DNA of 64,000 nt, taken from contig JANSXE010000002.1 in the NCBI GenBank assembly GCA_024743195.1, positions 248,001-312,000 of the forward strand. Reading direction: 5' to 3'. The notes beneath the pieces were generated by a model. That model saw only the letters and a program-made list of their open reading frames with translations, made no database searches and was not told the DNA's origin. The stretch is from Alphaproteobacteria bacterium. Lineage in GTDB: Bacteria; Pseudomonadota; Alphaproteobacteria; UBA8366; Aestuariispiraceae. Below are positions 49,789-58,547 of this stretch, piece by piece (position 1 is the stretch's first letter; the number at the start of each line of letters is the position of its first letter). The translations under genes were made by a program, and so were the position numbers.

Positions 49789-50642
49789 GCCTGTCCGAGA
49801 GCCGCCCCGACCCGGAGGCGCGCAGCCTGCTGCAGGCGATCGGCGCCAGCCGCGAGGCGCGCCAGGACATCGCGTTGGGCGCGCTGGCGCTGGCCGCGCT
49901 CGAGGCGCCGCAGGCGTCGCTCGCCCCGTATCGCGCGCATCTGGAACGGCTGGCGGCGGACCTGCGCGGCCTTGTCGGCGAGGGCGGCCCGACCGCCCTG
50001 CCCGTCGAGGAGGCGCGCGAAGCCGTCGCCCATGTGCTCTTCGGCCTGCACGGCTATCGCGGGGACCAGGAGAGCTACGACGATCTGCAGAATGCGAACC
50101 TGATCCGCGTGATCGACCGGCGCAAGGGCCTGCCGGTGGCCTTGGGCGTGTTGCTGATCGCCACCGCGCGCGCCGCCGGGTTCGCGGCGGCGGGGCTCGA
50201 TTTCCCCGGCCATTTCCTGGTGCGACTCGATTCCGGCGGCGGGCGGGCGGTCGTCGATCCGTTCGACGGGGCGCGCGCGCTCGACGCGGCCGCGCTGCGC
50301 GCGCTGCTGAAACAGACCCGCGGCGCCGATGCGGAGCTGGAGCCGAGATGGTACGAGCCCGCGGACGACAAGGACGTGCTGTTGCGCCTGCAGAACAATC
50401 TGAAGGTCCGTCTGATCCGGGCCGGCTCCTTCGATCGGGCGTCGGAGATTCTCGACGGCATGCTGACCATCGCGCCGGAGCGCGCGCGCCTCTGGCGCGA
50501 GGCCGGCATGCTGCACGCCCATATCGGCAACATCCGCACGGCGCGCGCCGCGCTGGAAATCTATCTGGAGCGCGAGACCGACGAGAGCGCCCGGCGCGAG
50601 GCGGCCGGGATGCTCGACGAGCTGTCCCGGCGGCTGAACTGA
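49785..50642 (+). CDS. SirB1 family protein (transglutaminase-like core)
   Basis: The 285-residue protein begins at a GTG overlapping the previous stop. It carries the SirB1/transglutaminase-like core with DLQNANLIRVIDRRKGLPVALGVLLIATARAAG and FPGHFLVRLDSGGGRAVVDPFDGA. The usual catalytic Cys is not obvious; the His (GHFL) and Asp (VDPF) are. C-terminal TPR-like helices start near LRLQNNLKVRLIRAGSF. Function is unknown in the family. Confidence 0.87.
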   Translation: MSLSESRPDPEARSLLQAIGASREARQDIALGALALAALEAPQASLAPYRAHLERLAADLRGLVGEGGPTALPVEEAREAVAHVLFGLHGYRGDQESYDDLQNANLIRVIDRRKGLPVALGVLLIATARAAGFAAAGLDFPGHFLVRLDSGGGRAVVDPFDGARALDAAALRALLKQTRGADAELEPRWYEPADDKDVLLRLQNNLKVRLIRAGSFDRASEILDGMLTIAPERARLWREAGMLHAHIGNIRTARAALEIYLERETDESARREAAGMLDELSRRLN

Positions 50643-50711
50643 TGCGACCCCCGGCGGCGCCGGCCGCCGATCCGCCATTCCCAGGACCCAAGCAAGCAAC
50701 GGATGCGGGCC

Positions 50712-51659
50712 ATGAGCGCTGAACGACGCGTCGCGATCCAGATGGATCCGATCGAGAGCATCGACATCGACGGCGACAGCACCTTCGTGCTCGGCCTGGA
50801 AGCCGAGCGGCGGGGCTACAGGGTGCACCACTACCGGCCGACCGACCTGTCCTTCCGGGAAGGGCGGGTGACCGCGCACGCCCGGCCGATGACGCTGCGT
50901 CGGGTGAAGGGCGACCACTACACGCTGGGCGCGCCGGAGGTGCTGGACCTGCGCGCGGTGGACGTTGTGCTGATGCGCCAGGACCCGCCCTTCGACATGG
51001 GCTACATCACCGCGACCCACATCCTGGAGCACATCCACCCCGAGACGCTGGTGGTCAACGACCCGGCCGAGGTGCGCAACGCGCCGGAGAAGCTGCTGGT
51101 CACGCACTATGCCGAGTTCATGCCGCCGACGCTGATCACCAACAGCAAGGCGGATATCGAGGAGTTCCGGGCCGAGTTCCGCGACATCATCCTGAAGCCG
51201 CTGTTCGGCAACGGCGGCGCCGGCGTCTTCCGCCTGCAGGAGGGGGACGAGAATCTGGCCTCGCTCCTGGAGACTTTCGCGCTCGCCTTCCCGCGCGAGC
51301 CCCTTATAGTGCAGCAGTACCTGCCGGCCGTGCGCAAGGGCGACAAGCGCATCATCCTGATCGACGGCGAGCCGGCGGGCGCCATCAACCGCGTGCCCGC
51401 CAAGGGCGAGACCCGCTCCAACATGCATGTCGGCGGCCGGCCGGAGAAGGATGCGCTGACCCCGCGCGACCGCGAGATCTGCGAAGCGATCGGCCCGATG
51501 CTGAAGGAGCGCGGCCTGATCTTCGTCGGCATCGACGTGATCGGCGACTACCTGACCGAGATCAACGTCACCTCCCCCACCGGCCTGCAGGAGGTGAACC
51601 GCTTCGACAGTGTCTGCCTCGAAGCCCAGATCTGGAACGCAATCGAACGACGGCTTTAG
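50712..51659 (+). CDS. gshB: Glutathione synthetase
   Basis: The 315-residue ATP-grasp enzyme joins gamma-glutamylcysteine and glycine. [20 protein letters not shown] is the family N-terminal motif, [14 protein letters not shown] begins the lid, [13 protein letters not shown] is the ATP loop, and [19 protein letters not shown] carries the metal-binding Asp/Glu/Asn. ATG 50712 ([11 protein letters not shown]) fits the family better than 50703, which is 3 codons earlier; neither has a good ribosome site. Confidence 0.95.
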   Translation: MSAERRVAIQMDPIESIDIDGDSTFVLGLEAERRGYRVHHYRPTDLSFREGRVTAHARPMTLRRVKGDHYTLGAPEVLDLRAVDVVLMRQDPPFDMGYITATHILEHIHPETLVVNDPAEVRNAPEKLLVTHYAEFMPPTLITNSKADIEEFRAEFRDIILKPLFGNGGAGVFRLQEGDENLASLLETFALAFPREPLIVQQYLPAVRKGDKRIILIDGEPAGAINRVPAKGETRSNMHVGGRPEKDALTPRDREICEAIGPMLKERGLIFVGIDVIGDYLTEINVTSPTGLQEVNRFDSVCLEAQIWNAIERRL

Positions 51660-51663
51660 ACGA

Positions 51664-52236
51664 TCACGGACGGGCCGCCCGCCACGCCGCGAAATCGACC
51701 GGCCCGTGGTCGGCCTCAGCCCAATAGGCGTCCGGGCTCACGGCGTCGCAGAACAGCACGGCGTTCAGGCAATCGAAGCGCGCGTTCGGCGCGATCAGCC
51801 CGTCATGGCCCAGGAAATGCGCCGCCTCAGCGATGTCCTGGGTGCGTGGATATTCCGCTTGGCGCTCCTGATAGGCGAGACGGCCGTAGCGCGCCGCATC
51901 GACGCCGAGCGCCGCCAGACTGTCGAGAGTCGGCAGGGTCACAGCGTTCTCGAAGCTGACGAACAGCGCGTGCAGCGCATAGGCGGGCTTGGACGGCGGG
52001 ATCGGCTGACCTTTGCGCCGGTGGAAATCCATCTCCGCGACGGCGCCGTCCCGGTCGAAGGCGGTGTAGAGGACGTCGAAGGTCCCGTCGTCCCAGCGAC
52101 CGCCGGACTGGGAGCAGAGGCAAGGATCGCGCCCCTGGCGCACAACCCGCCAGACGGTCCGCTTCACGGGCCCGCCGCCGAGCGCCTCCAGGGCGTCCAG
52201 CAGCTTGGCGTCGCGCACCCGGGGCGTTGACGGCAT
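51664..52236 (-). CDS. RES-domain toxin of a type II toxin-antitoxin pair
   Basis: The 190-residue protein has a RES domain, the family of NAD-degrading toxins such as MbcT, with VWRVVR, SGGRWDDGTFDVLYTAFDRDGAVAEMDFH (Arg and Glu of the signature) and HDGLIAPNARFDCLNAVLF. In most members the last segment reads PSAR; here it is PNAR, so the third signature residue (Ser) is Asn. The ATG at 52236 was chosen as the family start. It lies 16 bp downstream of the Xre gene on the same strand. Confidence 0.87.
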   Translation of the reverse strand: MPSTPRVRDAKLLDALEALGGGPVKRTVWRVVRQGRDPCLCSQSGGRWDDGTFDVLYTAFDRDGAVAEMDFHRRKGQPIPPSKPAYALHALFVSFENAVTLPTLDSLAALGVDAARYGRLAYQERQAEYPRTQDIAEAAHFLGHDGLIAPNARFDCLNAVLFCDAVSPDAYWAEADHGPVDFAAWRAARP

Positions 52237-52252
52237 CGCAGCCGGCCCGGCC

Positions 52253-52615
52253 TCAGAGATAGACGTCGGCGTCGAGCCGGTCGATGACCGCCAGGACCCG
52301 TTCCGACTGGCCCTGGGCGACGACATCGATCGCCCGCTCGCCCTCAAGCTGCGGGTGCCGCGCATAGAGCCAGGCGCGAATTTCCTCCGGCGTGTAGTAG
52401 TCCTCCAACCGCCCGACGATGTAGTGCAGATCGGACAGGAAGAGCTGCGTCGCCGGCTGCGGCTTCATCGCACCCGACGCCCAGCGCGAAACCGTCGCCT
52501 TCGAGACGCCGGTGAAATTGGCGACGTCGACGCCGCTCAACCCGCCGACGGTGCGAAGTTCGGCCAGGAACCGAACGATAGGTCCCGCTTTTTCGAGCGT
52601 CTCGAGAGAGGTCAT
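52253..52615 (-). CDS. Xre/MbcA/ParS-family antitoxin
   Basis: The 120-residue protein has an N-terminal HTH (LSGVDVANFTGVSKATVSRW) and a C-terminal MbcA/ParS/Xre toxin-binding domain, RAWLYARHPQLEGERAIDVV with QGQSERVLAVIDRL. It pairs with the RES gene. Such antitoxins bind a palindrome upstream and autoregulate, and a perfect one exists at 52693. ATG 52615 gives the family start; a GTG at 52648 in frame is longer but lies close to no ribosome site. Confidence 0.87.
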   Translation of the reverse strand: MTSLETLEKAGPIVRFLAELRTVGGLSGVDVANFTGVSKATVSRWASGAMKPQPATQLFLSDLHYIVGRLEDYYTPEEIRAWLYARHPQLEGERAIDVVAQGQSERVLAVIDRLDADVYL

Positions 52616-52692
52616 TCGGCGGCGCTTCCCAACATGTGCGAGAAACACAGGCGCGTTGGCCGCAGCGGCGGCCGTAGCGGCGAACGCCTTGG

Positions 52693-52732
52693 CGTTTGCG
52701 TTTCATAATACACGTACCATGAAACGCAAACG
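52693..52732. promoter_or_regulatory. Perfect 14-bp inverted repeat, operator of the RES-Xre module
   Basis: CGTTTGCGTTTCAT (52693-52706) and ATGAAACGCAAACG (52719-52732) are exact inverted arms separated by 12 bp. On the minus strand TATTAT (52710-52705) forms a -10 box within this palindrome, with TCGTTT 17 bp upstream as a weak -35. Transcription would start near 52698, about 83 nt before the antitoxin ATG. The arrangement fits autorepression by the antitoxin and sits 105 bp from comM. Confidence 0.75.
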
Positions 52733-52836
52733 AAGAGAAGGACACGGGCCGCGCATCCCAGGCGCCGGACGCTCCCAATCGCGGCACGTCCACTTCCCGG
52801 GTGACCTTCCGCGAAAAGGGCGCCATAAGGTCCCCT

Positions 52837-54360
52837 ATGGTTGCGCGCGCCTCCACCGTTTCCTTTTCCGGGATCGACACGCTGCCGATCGACGTGCAGG
52901 TCCAGACCGCCTCGGGCATGCCGGCCTTCGCGATCGTCGGGCTTCCGGACAAGGCGGTCGCGGAATCGAAGGAGCGGGTGCGCGGCGCGCTGACCGCCAT
53001 CGGCCTCGCCCTGCCGCCCAAGCGCATCACCATCAACCTCTCGCCGGCCGACGTGCCGAAGGAGGGCGGGCATTTCGACCTGCCGATCGCGCTCGGCCTG
53101 CTCGCCGCGATGGACATCCTCTCCGCCGACCGGCTGACGGAGTATGTGGCGCTGGGGGAGCTGGCGCTCGACGGGCGGATCGCGCCGGTCGCCGGCGTGC
53201 TGCCCGCCGCCATGGCGGCGAATGCGGAGGAGAAGGGGCTGATCTGCCCCGCCGGCCAAGGCGGCGAAGCGGCCTGGGCCGGCGATCTGGAGATTCTGGC
53301 GGCGCCCTCGCTGATCGCGCTGATCAACCATTTCAAGGGATCGCAGGTGCTGCCGGCCCCGGAGCCGAAGCTGGCCCCGCCGCCGGCGGAGCCGCCGGAC
53401 CTCGCCGACATCAAGGGCCAGGAAAGCGCCAAGCGCGCCTTGGAGATCGCGGCCTCCGGCGGCCACAACCTCCTGATGATCGGCCCGCCCGGCGCCGGCA
53501 AGTCGATGCTGGCCGCGCGCCTGCCGGGCATTCTGCCGAGCCTGAGCCCGGCGGAAGCGCTGGAGGTCTCGATGATCCAGTCGGTCGCCGGACTGCTGAG
53601 CGAGGGCGGCTTGAGCCGCACCCGCCCCTTCCGCGACCCGCACCATTCCAGCTCCACGCCCGCGCTGGTCGGCGGCGGTCAGCGCGCCAGGCCGGGGGAG
53701 ATTTCGCTGGCCCACAACGGCGTCCTGTTCCTCGACGAGTTGCCGGAGTTCCAGCGCCAGGCGCTGGAGAGCCTGCGCCAACCGCTCGAGTCCGGCCGCG
53801 CGGTCGTCGCGCGCGCCAACGCGCATGTGACCTATCCGGCGCGCGTGCAGCTCGTCGCCGCGATGAACCCGTGCCGCTGCGGCTATCTCGACGATCCGGA
53901 GCGCGCCTGCACCCGGGCGCCGCGCTGCGCGATGGACTATCAGGCGCGCATCTCCGGCCCGCTGTTCGATCGGATCGATCTGCATGTGGACGTGCCCGCG
54001 GTCTCGGCCGCCGACCTCTCGCTGCCGCCGCCGGCGGAGGGCTCGGCCCAGGTCGCCGCCCGCGTCGCCGCGGCGCGCGCCGCGCAGACGAGGCGCTACG
54101 CCGCCTTGCCCGAGGACCGCCGCATCCGCAGCAACGCCGAGGCCGACGGCCGCCTGCTGGAGGAGATCGCGGGGCCGGACGAGCCCGGCCGCAAGCTGCT
54201 GTCGGAGGCGGCGGAGCGGCTCAAGCTCTCCGCCCGCGGCTATCACCGCGTCCTGCGCGTCGCCCGCACGCTGGCCGACATGGAGGAGGCGCCCAGCGTG
54301 CGCCGACCCCACATCGCCGAGGCGCTGAGCTACCGCCGCATCGCCTTGAGCGCGGGGTGA
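52837..54360 (+). CDS. comM: YifB family Mg chelatase-like AAA ATPase (ComM)
   Basis: The 507-residue ComM-like helicase promotes branch migration during natural transformation. An N-terminal ribosomal S5-like region (GIDTLPIDVQVQTASGMPAF) is followed by the AAA core with Walker A IGPPGAGKSMLAARL, Walker B GVLFLDELPEF and the MNPCRCGYLDDP zinc-like loop. ATG 52837 (MVARASTVSF) has AAGG at 6 nt and fits the family start; GTG 52801 would add 12 residues. The divergent toxin-antitoxin operator lies between this gene and the antitoxin. Confidence 0.94.
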   Translation: MVARASTVSFSGIDTLPIDVQVQTASGMPAFAIVGLPDKAVAESKERVRGALTAIGLALPPKRITINLSPADVPKEGGHFDLPIALGLLAAMDILSADRLTEYVALGELALDGRIAPVAGVLPAAMAANAEEKGLICPAGQGGEAAWAGDLEILAAPSLIALINHFKGSQVLPAPEPKLAPPPAEPPDLADIKGQESAKRALEIAASGGHNLLMIGPPGAGKSMLAARLPGILPSLSPAEALEVSMIQSVAGLLSEGGLSRTRPFRDPHHSSSTPALVGGGQRARPGEISLAHNGVLFLDELPEFQRQALESLRQPLESGRAVVARANAHVTYPARVQLVAAMNPCRCGYLDDPERACTRAPRCAMDYQARISGPLFDRIDLHVDVPAVSAADLSLPPPAEGSAQVAARVAAARAAQTRRYAALPEDRRIRSNAEADGRLLEEIAGPDEPGRKLLSEAAERLKLSARGYHRVLRVARTLADMEEAPSVRRPHIAEALSYRRIALSAG

Positions 54361-54369
54361 GGCCGCCGC

Positions 54370-54613
54370 TCAACGCGCCAACGCGGCGAGCGCCGCGGCC
54401 TCGTCGTCGATCAGCAACCGGCGCTCCTCCCACGAGAGCGCGATCTCGGGCCGCCGCGCGGCGGCGGCCGCCAACGCCCGGCCGCGCCCGGTCAGAAAGG
54501 TTCCGCCTCCGCTGTCGGAATCGACCGCCTCCGGCTCGCGCAGCGCCCGGAACGCCCGTCTCACTCTTCGGCAACGCCTGGGCGCTGCGCCCGACCGTAT
54601 GTCGCTTGGGCAT
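54370..54613 (-). pseudogene. Short frame-disrupted hypothetical gene
   Basis: ATG 54613 has GAGGAGCGGAG just upstream, a strong ribosome site, and opens MPKRHTVGRSAQALPKSE. That frame shows coding bias only to about 54565. From GTG 54564, in the other frame, the downstream text VRRAFRALREPEAVDS and RPEIALSWEERRLLIDDE has strong third-position GC bias to a stop at 54370. The shift between them is consistent with a single base change in one small gene of about 80 codons. Alternatively two independent starts exist. No family recognised. Confidence 0.4.
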
Positions 54614-54907
54614 CGGCTCCGCTCCTCGATCCACGCCCCGCGATCCCCAGCGCACACAGGCGTCGAAGCCGGCGGAGCGGACGGTCAATGACGGCCGCCA
54701 TGCCGAGCGGCTCTCGGAGCGGCTTACCGGCCGGACGCGACGCGGCGCCCACGGCGGCGTTCGACGTGTGCAATGAGACGCATCGCGCGCAACGCGAAAC
54801 CGCGCGCGCGTTCATCTTCGGACAGGCCGCACCCGGCGCGCAGTCGCTATCGGCCGGCCGGATGCGGCGCCTCGGGACGACGCAAGGGCGGCGAAGGGGG
54901 AGGAGCC

Positions 54908-55480
54908 ATGGCCGTTCAAGCGTCATCCGCCGCGAGCGGGAACAGGGCGACCAAGGCGGGCGCGACGTCCGCGTCGCCTCCGCTCCACGACAGCCTGGCC
55001 GCCGCGCGGACCCCGGAGGCCGTCCAGCGGGCCCTCGCGACGGTCGGTTTGCCGTATCGTTTCTGGCGGATGCACGAGCCCGAGACGGTGCAGACCTGGC
55101 GCCGCTTCCCGCCGGGCTTCTTCGCCCCCTGCTACGGCCTCGCCGCCGACCGGGACTGCGCCGTCGCCAATGCGGCGCGGGCGCTCCGGGAGGTCGGGCG
55201 GACGCCCGCACGATCCATGTGTTCGGCGTCGACCGAGCCGGCGGCGGGCGCACATTTATTGAACGGTACGCCGCCCCTGCGCGCGCTTGCGGCGGCGCGT
55301 CTGGACAATCTATTGCTGTCGCGCCGCGCCGGCGGATCGCGCGCCGTTTCGGCGTATCCACCTACGCCGGCGCGATCTCCGTCGCGGCCCGCGAGCCGGG
55401 CCGCGATCTCGGCGGCTAGGCGTCGGCCCGGAATCCCGATAAAGTCGCGCTCCCTCGATTTCACAGGCGGTGCGCGATGA
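54908..55480 (+). pseudogene. Hypothetical gene, probably frameshifted; N-terminal part weakly resembles an autoinducer-type domain
   Basis: ATG 54908 follows GGGGGAGGAG, an excellent ribosome site. The first 100 or so residues have coding bias, including ALATVGLPYRFWRMHEP and FPPGFFAPCYGLAADRDC. After about codon 98 the frame becomes Arg/Ser/Pro-rich and ill-biased to a stop at 55480 that overlaps the next gene. A neighbouring frame instead continues well (RTIHVFGVDRAGGGRTFIE) to a stop at 55419. This suggests a frameshift near 55203. No C-terminal HTH can be found, so a LuxR-type identity is speculative. Confidence 0.4.
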
Positions 55481-56319
55481 TCGATCCGTCCCCGACCCCG
55501 CTGCCCTTCGAGACGCCCGGGCCGCCGGCGCGGATCGCGCCGGATGTCGGGCCGGGTCTGCCGGACCTGCCCTACGCGGCGATCGCCTGCCCGCCCTACC
55601 GGCCCGGAACGCTCGGCGGGGAGGCGGTGGGAGGGGACGAAGACCCCTGGCGCTTCATGAGCTTCCTGCTGCCCATGTGCCCCGGCTATTTCGGCGGGCC
55701 GCGGGCGCTCTCCTATCCCTGTTACGCGCTGAGCCGCGGCGCGGTCACCTGGATGAGCCTGACGCCGATGGAGGTCGAGAGCCTGCTGCCCGGGATCGAC
55801 GCGGCGGCGGGCCGGGTCGTCGTCGGCGGCATGGGCCTCGCGCTCGCCGGCTACGCCGTCGCCATGAAGGAGACGGTGGAGCGCGTCACCATCGTCGAAT
55901 TGGACCCGCAGGTGGCCGCGCTGGCCGAGGCCTTCGCCGGGATCGCCGACTGGCCCTGCCGGGACAAGGTGGAGATCGTCGTCCGCGATCTGGCCGACCA
56001 TCGCGATCCGTCGGCGGACTTTCTCTTCGTCGACGTCTGGCCGAACTATCGGATGGACGCGATGGTCCCGGACATGCAGGCCTTCCATCGCGCGGTTCCC
56101 GCGCCGGCCTGTTTCTATTGGGGGCAGGAGTTGGACGCGGTCGACCGCTTCGCGGCCCAGGGCGGCGGGGCGGAGGCGTTCGACGCCGCCGGCTTCGAGG
56201 CCTTCCGCGAGGCCGTCGGCCTGCCGCTGGTCGGGCGCGAGCAGCCGGCCTATCCCGATCTCTGCCGCCGCGCCGCCGCCAATCCGGCGATCGGCGCAAA
56301 GCGGCGGCCGATCGCATGA
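55477..56319 (+). CDS. Rossmann-fold (spermidine-synthase/methyltransferase-like) protein, first of tandem paralogues
   Basis: The 280-residue protein has a SAM-type Rossmann core, with GRVVVGGMGLALAGYAVAMK, then VTIVELDPQVAALA and FLFVDVWPNYR. Conserved blocks shared with the next protein flank it: TWMSLTPMEVES, FYWGQELDAVDRFAAQ and YPDLCRRAAANP. These are not part of known methyltransferase or spermidine-synthase motifs that I recognise. A methyltransferase or aminopropyltransferase role is therefore speculative. It overlaps the next gene by 4 bp (ATGA). I cannot name its function. Confidence 0.8.
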   Translation: MIDPSPTPLPFETPGPPARIAPDVGPGLPDLPYAAIACPPYRPGTLGGEAVGGDEDPWRFMSFLLPMCPGYFGGPRALSYPCYALSRGAVTWMSLTPMEVESLLPGIDAAAGRVVVGGMGLALAGYAVAMKETVERVTIVELDPQVAALAEAFAGIADWPCRDKVEIVVRDLADHRDPSADFLFVDVWPNYRMDAMVPDMQAFHRAVPAPACFYWGQELDAVDRFAAQGGGAEAFDAAGFEAFREAVGLPLVGREQPAYPDLCRRAAANPAIGAKRRPIA

Positions 56320-57194
56320 GCGACACGCCCCAGAGCGACACGCGCCAGAGCGCCACGCCCCAGAACGCCTCCGCCGCCTATCGCGACGAAGCGCCGGCGC
56401 TGGCGACCGCCGGGTCCGCGCCGGAGCCGCCCTTGCCCTACGACCCGTTCCCGATCCCGCCCTATCGCGCGCTGGAGGGGGACGGGTGGCGCTGCTGGCG
56501 CATGCCGGGCGGAATCGCCGGCGCCGGCTATTTCACCGACTGGCGGGCCGTCGACCATCCCGCCTTCGGCCTGATGCGCGGGGCGGGGGAGAGCTGGATG
56601 ACGCTGACCCCGATGGAGATCGAAAGCCAATGGCCGCATCTGCAGGCCGCGTCGGGCCATGTGCTGATCGGCGGGCTGGGGCTCGCGCTCATGGCCTATG
56701 CGGTCGCGGCCAAGCCGGAGGTTGCCGCGGTGACGGTGGTGGAGCGCGACCCCGCCGTGATCCGCCTCGCCCGGCGCTTCGCCGCAATGGACGATTGGCC
56801 GGACGCGGGCAAGGTGAGGGTGGTCGAGGCCGACCTGCGGAGGCGCCGCGCGGACGCGCCGGTGGATTTCCTCTATGTCGACATCTGGCGCGGCTATCGG
56901 GCGGAGCCGAAGATCGCCGACATGCAGGCGATCCTCAAGAACATCTCCGCGCCGCGCGCCGGCTATTGGGGGCAGGAGGTGGACGCGGTCGACTGGTGGG
57001 TCGCGCAGGGCAAGCCGGCGGAGAGTTTCGACGCCGACGCCTTCCGCGCCTTTTGCGCCGCGACCGGCCTGCCGCTGATCGGGCTCGAGGAGCCGCGCTA
57101 CCCCGCGCTCTGCCGGCGCGCGGCCGCGAACCCCAACATCCCCGACCAGGCCATGGCGGAGGCGATCCGGGCGGCGGACGCGCTTTCTCCTTGA
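56316..57194 (+). CDS. Rossmann-fold (spermidine-synthase/methyltransferase-like) protein, second of tandem paralogues
   Basis: The 292-residue paralogue of the preceding gene shares the SWMTLTPMEIES block, HVLIGGLGLALMAYAVAAK, VTVVERDPAVIRLA, DFLYVDIWRGYR, GYWGQEVDAVDWWVAQ and YPALCRRAAANP. The N terminus has a short Ser/Gln/Thr repeat (about three SDTPQ-like units). Both proteins must be translated from one mRNA. The pair probably arose by duplication. Its role is unknown; neither neighbour gives a clear pathway. Confidence 0.8.
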   Translation: MSDTPQSDTRQSATPQNASAAYRDEAPALATAGSAPEPPLPYDPFPIPPYRALEGDGWRCWRMPGGIAGAGYFTDWRAVDHPAFGLMRGAGESWMTLTPMEIESQWPHLQAASGHVLIGGLGLALMAYAVAAKPEVAAVTVVERDPAVIRLARRFAAMDDWPDAGKVRVVEADLRRRRADAPVDFLYVDIWRGYRAEPKIADMQAILKNISAPRAGYWGQEVDAVDWWVAQGKPAESFDADAFRAFCAATGLPLIGLEEPRYPALCRRAAANPNIPDQAMAEAIRAADALSP

Positions 57195-57260
57195 CCCGCG
57201 GCGCCTCCGCCCCCTTCTAGCGGGCGGTCAGTCACAACGCCTTGCCAAGGATCGCCGCCG

Positions 57261-58070
57261 ATGGACCGTTTGCGCGCCTTCGTCGAATCCGCCCGCTTCC
57301 AGAACGCGATCATCATCGTGATCGTCCTCAACGCCATCGTGCTGGGGCTGGAAACCTGGCCGGCGGCGATGGCGCAGGCGGGCCACATCCTGCTGGCGCT
57401 GGACCGAATCGCAGTGGCGATCTTCGTGGTCGAGATCGCCCTCAAGCTGATCGTCTACCGGCTGCGCTTCTTCACCTCGGCCTGGAACGTCTTCGACTTC
57501 CTGATCGTCTCCATCACCTTCGTGCCCGCGGGCGAAGGGGTCTCGGTCCTGCGGGCGCTGCGCATCCTGCGCGCGCTGCGGCTCATCTCCGTCGTGCCCT
57601 CGATGCGCCGGGTCGTGCAGGCGCTGCTGCGCGCGATCCCCGGCATGGGCTCGGTGGTGACGCTGATGACGCTGGTCTTCTACGTCGCCGGCGTGATGGC
57701 GACCAAGCTGTTCGGCGAGGCCTTCCCGGGCTGGTTCGGCTCGCTCGGCGCGTCGCTTTACTCCCTGTTCCAGATCATGACGCTGGAAAGCTGGTCGATG
57801 GGCATCGTCCGGCCGGTGATGGAGGTCTTCCCCTACGCCTGGCTGTTCTTCGTCATCTTCATCCTGCTGACCACCTTCGCGGTCCTGAACCTGTTCATCG
57901 CCATCATCGTCGACAGCATGAGCCGCGAGCACGCCGCCGAGGAGGCCGCGACCCGCACCGAACTGGGCAGCGAGCATGAGCAGATCATGGCCGAGCTGCG
58001 CGCCGTGCGGGCCGAAGTCGAAGCCCTGCGCGCCGCGCAACGGCCGGCGGGGGACGAACGCGGCGTCTAG
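57261..58070 (+). CDS. NaChBac/NavAb-type voltage-gated ion channel
   Basis: The 269-residue single-domain channel has six transmembrane helices. S4 is arginine-repeat-rich (VLRALRILRALRLISVVPSMRR), and the pore selectivity filter TLESWSM (residues 174-180) is identical to that of prokaryotic sodium channels such as NaChBac and NavAb. S6 is FFVIFILLTTFAVLNLFIAII and a C-terminal coiled coil follows (EHEQIMAELRAVRAEVEAL). It should form sodium-selective tetramers. Its stop overlaps the convergent lrp gene by 4 bp. It has no obvious metabolic neighbours. Confidence 0.95.
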   Translation: MDRLRAFVESARFQNAIIIVIVLNAIVLGLETWPAAMAQAGHILLALDRIAVAIFVVEIALKLIVYRLRFFTSAWNVFDFLIVSITFVPAGEGVSVLRALRILRALRLISVVPSMRRVVQALLRAIPGMGSVVTLMTLVFYVAGVMATKLFGEAFPGWFGSLGASLYSLFQIMTLESWSMGIVRPVMEVFPYAWLFFVIFILLTTFAVLNLFIAIIVDSMSREHAAEEAATRTELGSEHEQIMAELRAVRAEVEALRAAQRPAGDERGV

Positions 58071-58528
58071 ACCGGCAGCGCCGTCGTGTACTTCACCCGG
58101 CGCAGCGAGAAGCGGGAATTGACCGACGCGACGCAGGGCTCCTTCAGCAGCTTCTGCGACAGGAAGCGCTCATAAGCCTCCATGTCGGGCGCCAGGATGC
58201 GCAGGAAGTAGTCCCGGTCGCCGGTCACCGCGTGGCATTCCAACACCTCCTCCCAGCCCGCGAGCGCGCGCTCGAAGGCGGTGACGGTCTCGTCATGGTG
58301 GTCGGTCAGCGAGACGTTGGCGAGCGCCGTCAGAGTGAGCCCGACCGCCCTCTGATCGACCAGCGTCACCTGGCCGGCGATCGCGCCCTCCTCGCGCAGC
58401 CGCTTGATCCGCCGCCAGCAGGGCGACAGCGACAGCCCCACCGCGTCCGCGACCGCCTGAACCGACAGACCCGCATCCGCCTGCAGGCGCCGCAGGATTT
58501 TCCGATCCGTTTCGTCCAGAGAGATCAT
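58067..58528 (-). CDS. Lrp/AsnC family transcriptional regulator
   Basis: The 153-residue regulator has the AsnC-type HTH (LDETDRKILRRLQADAGLSVQAVADAVGLSLSPCW fragment positions about 4-38) and the C-terminal RAM ligand-binding domain with VLECHAVTGDRDYFLRIL. It is divergent from phhA with a 124-bp gap, so it probably activates phenylalanine hydroxylase in response to phenylalanine or tyrosine. ATG 58528 has GGAAACG about 10 nt upstream. Confidence 0.92.
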   Translation of the reverse strand: MISLDETDRKILRRLQADAGLSVQAVADAVGLSLSPCWRRIKRLREEGAIAGQVTLVDQRAVGLTLTALANVSLTDHHDETVTAFERALAGWEEVLECHAVTGDRDYFLRILAPDMEAYERFLSQKLLKEPCVASVNSRFSLRRVKYTTALPV

Positions 58529-58547
58529 TTTGTCGCGTTTCCGCTCT

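Noticed and set aside
54688-55419. A continuous 243-codon gene
   Set aside because: Its first half is shadow sequence; only the last part after about 55200 has coding bias, which I treat as the shifted end of the 54908 gene.
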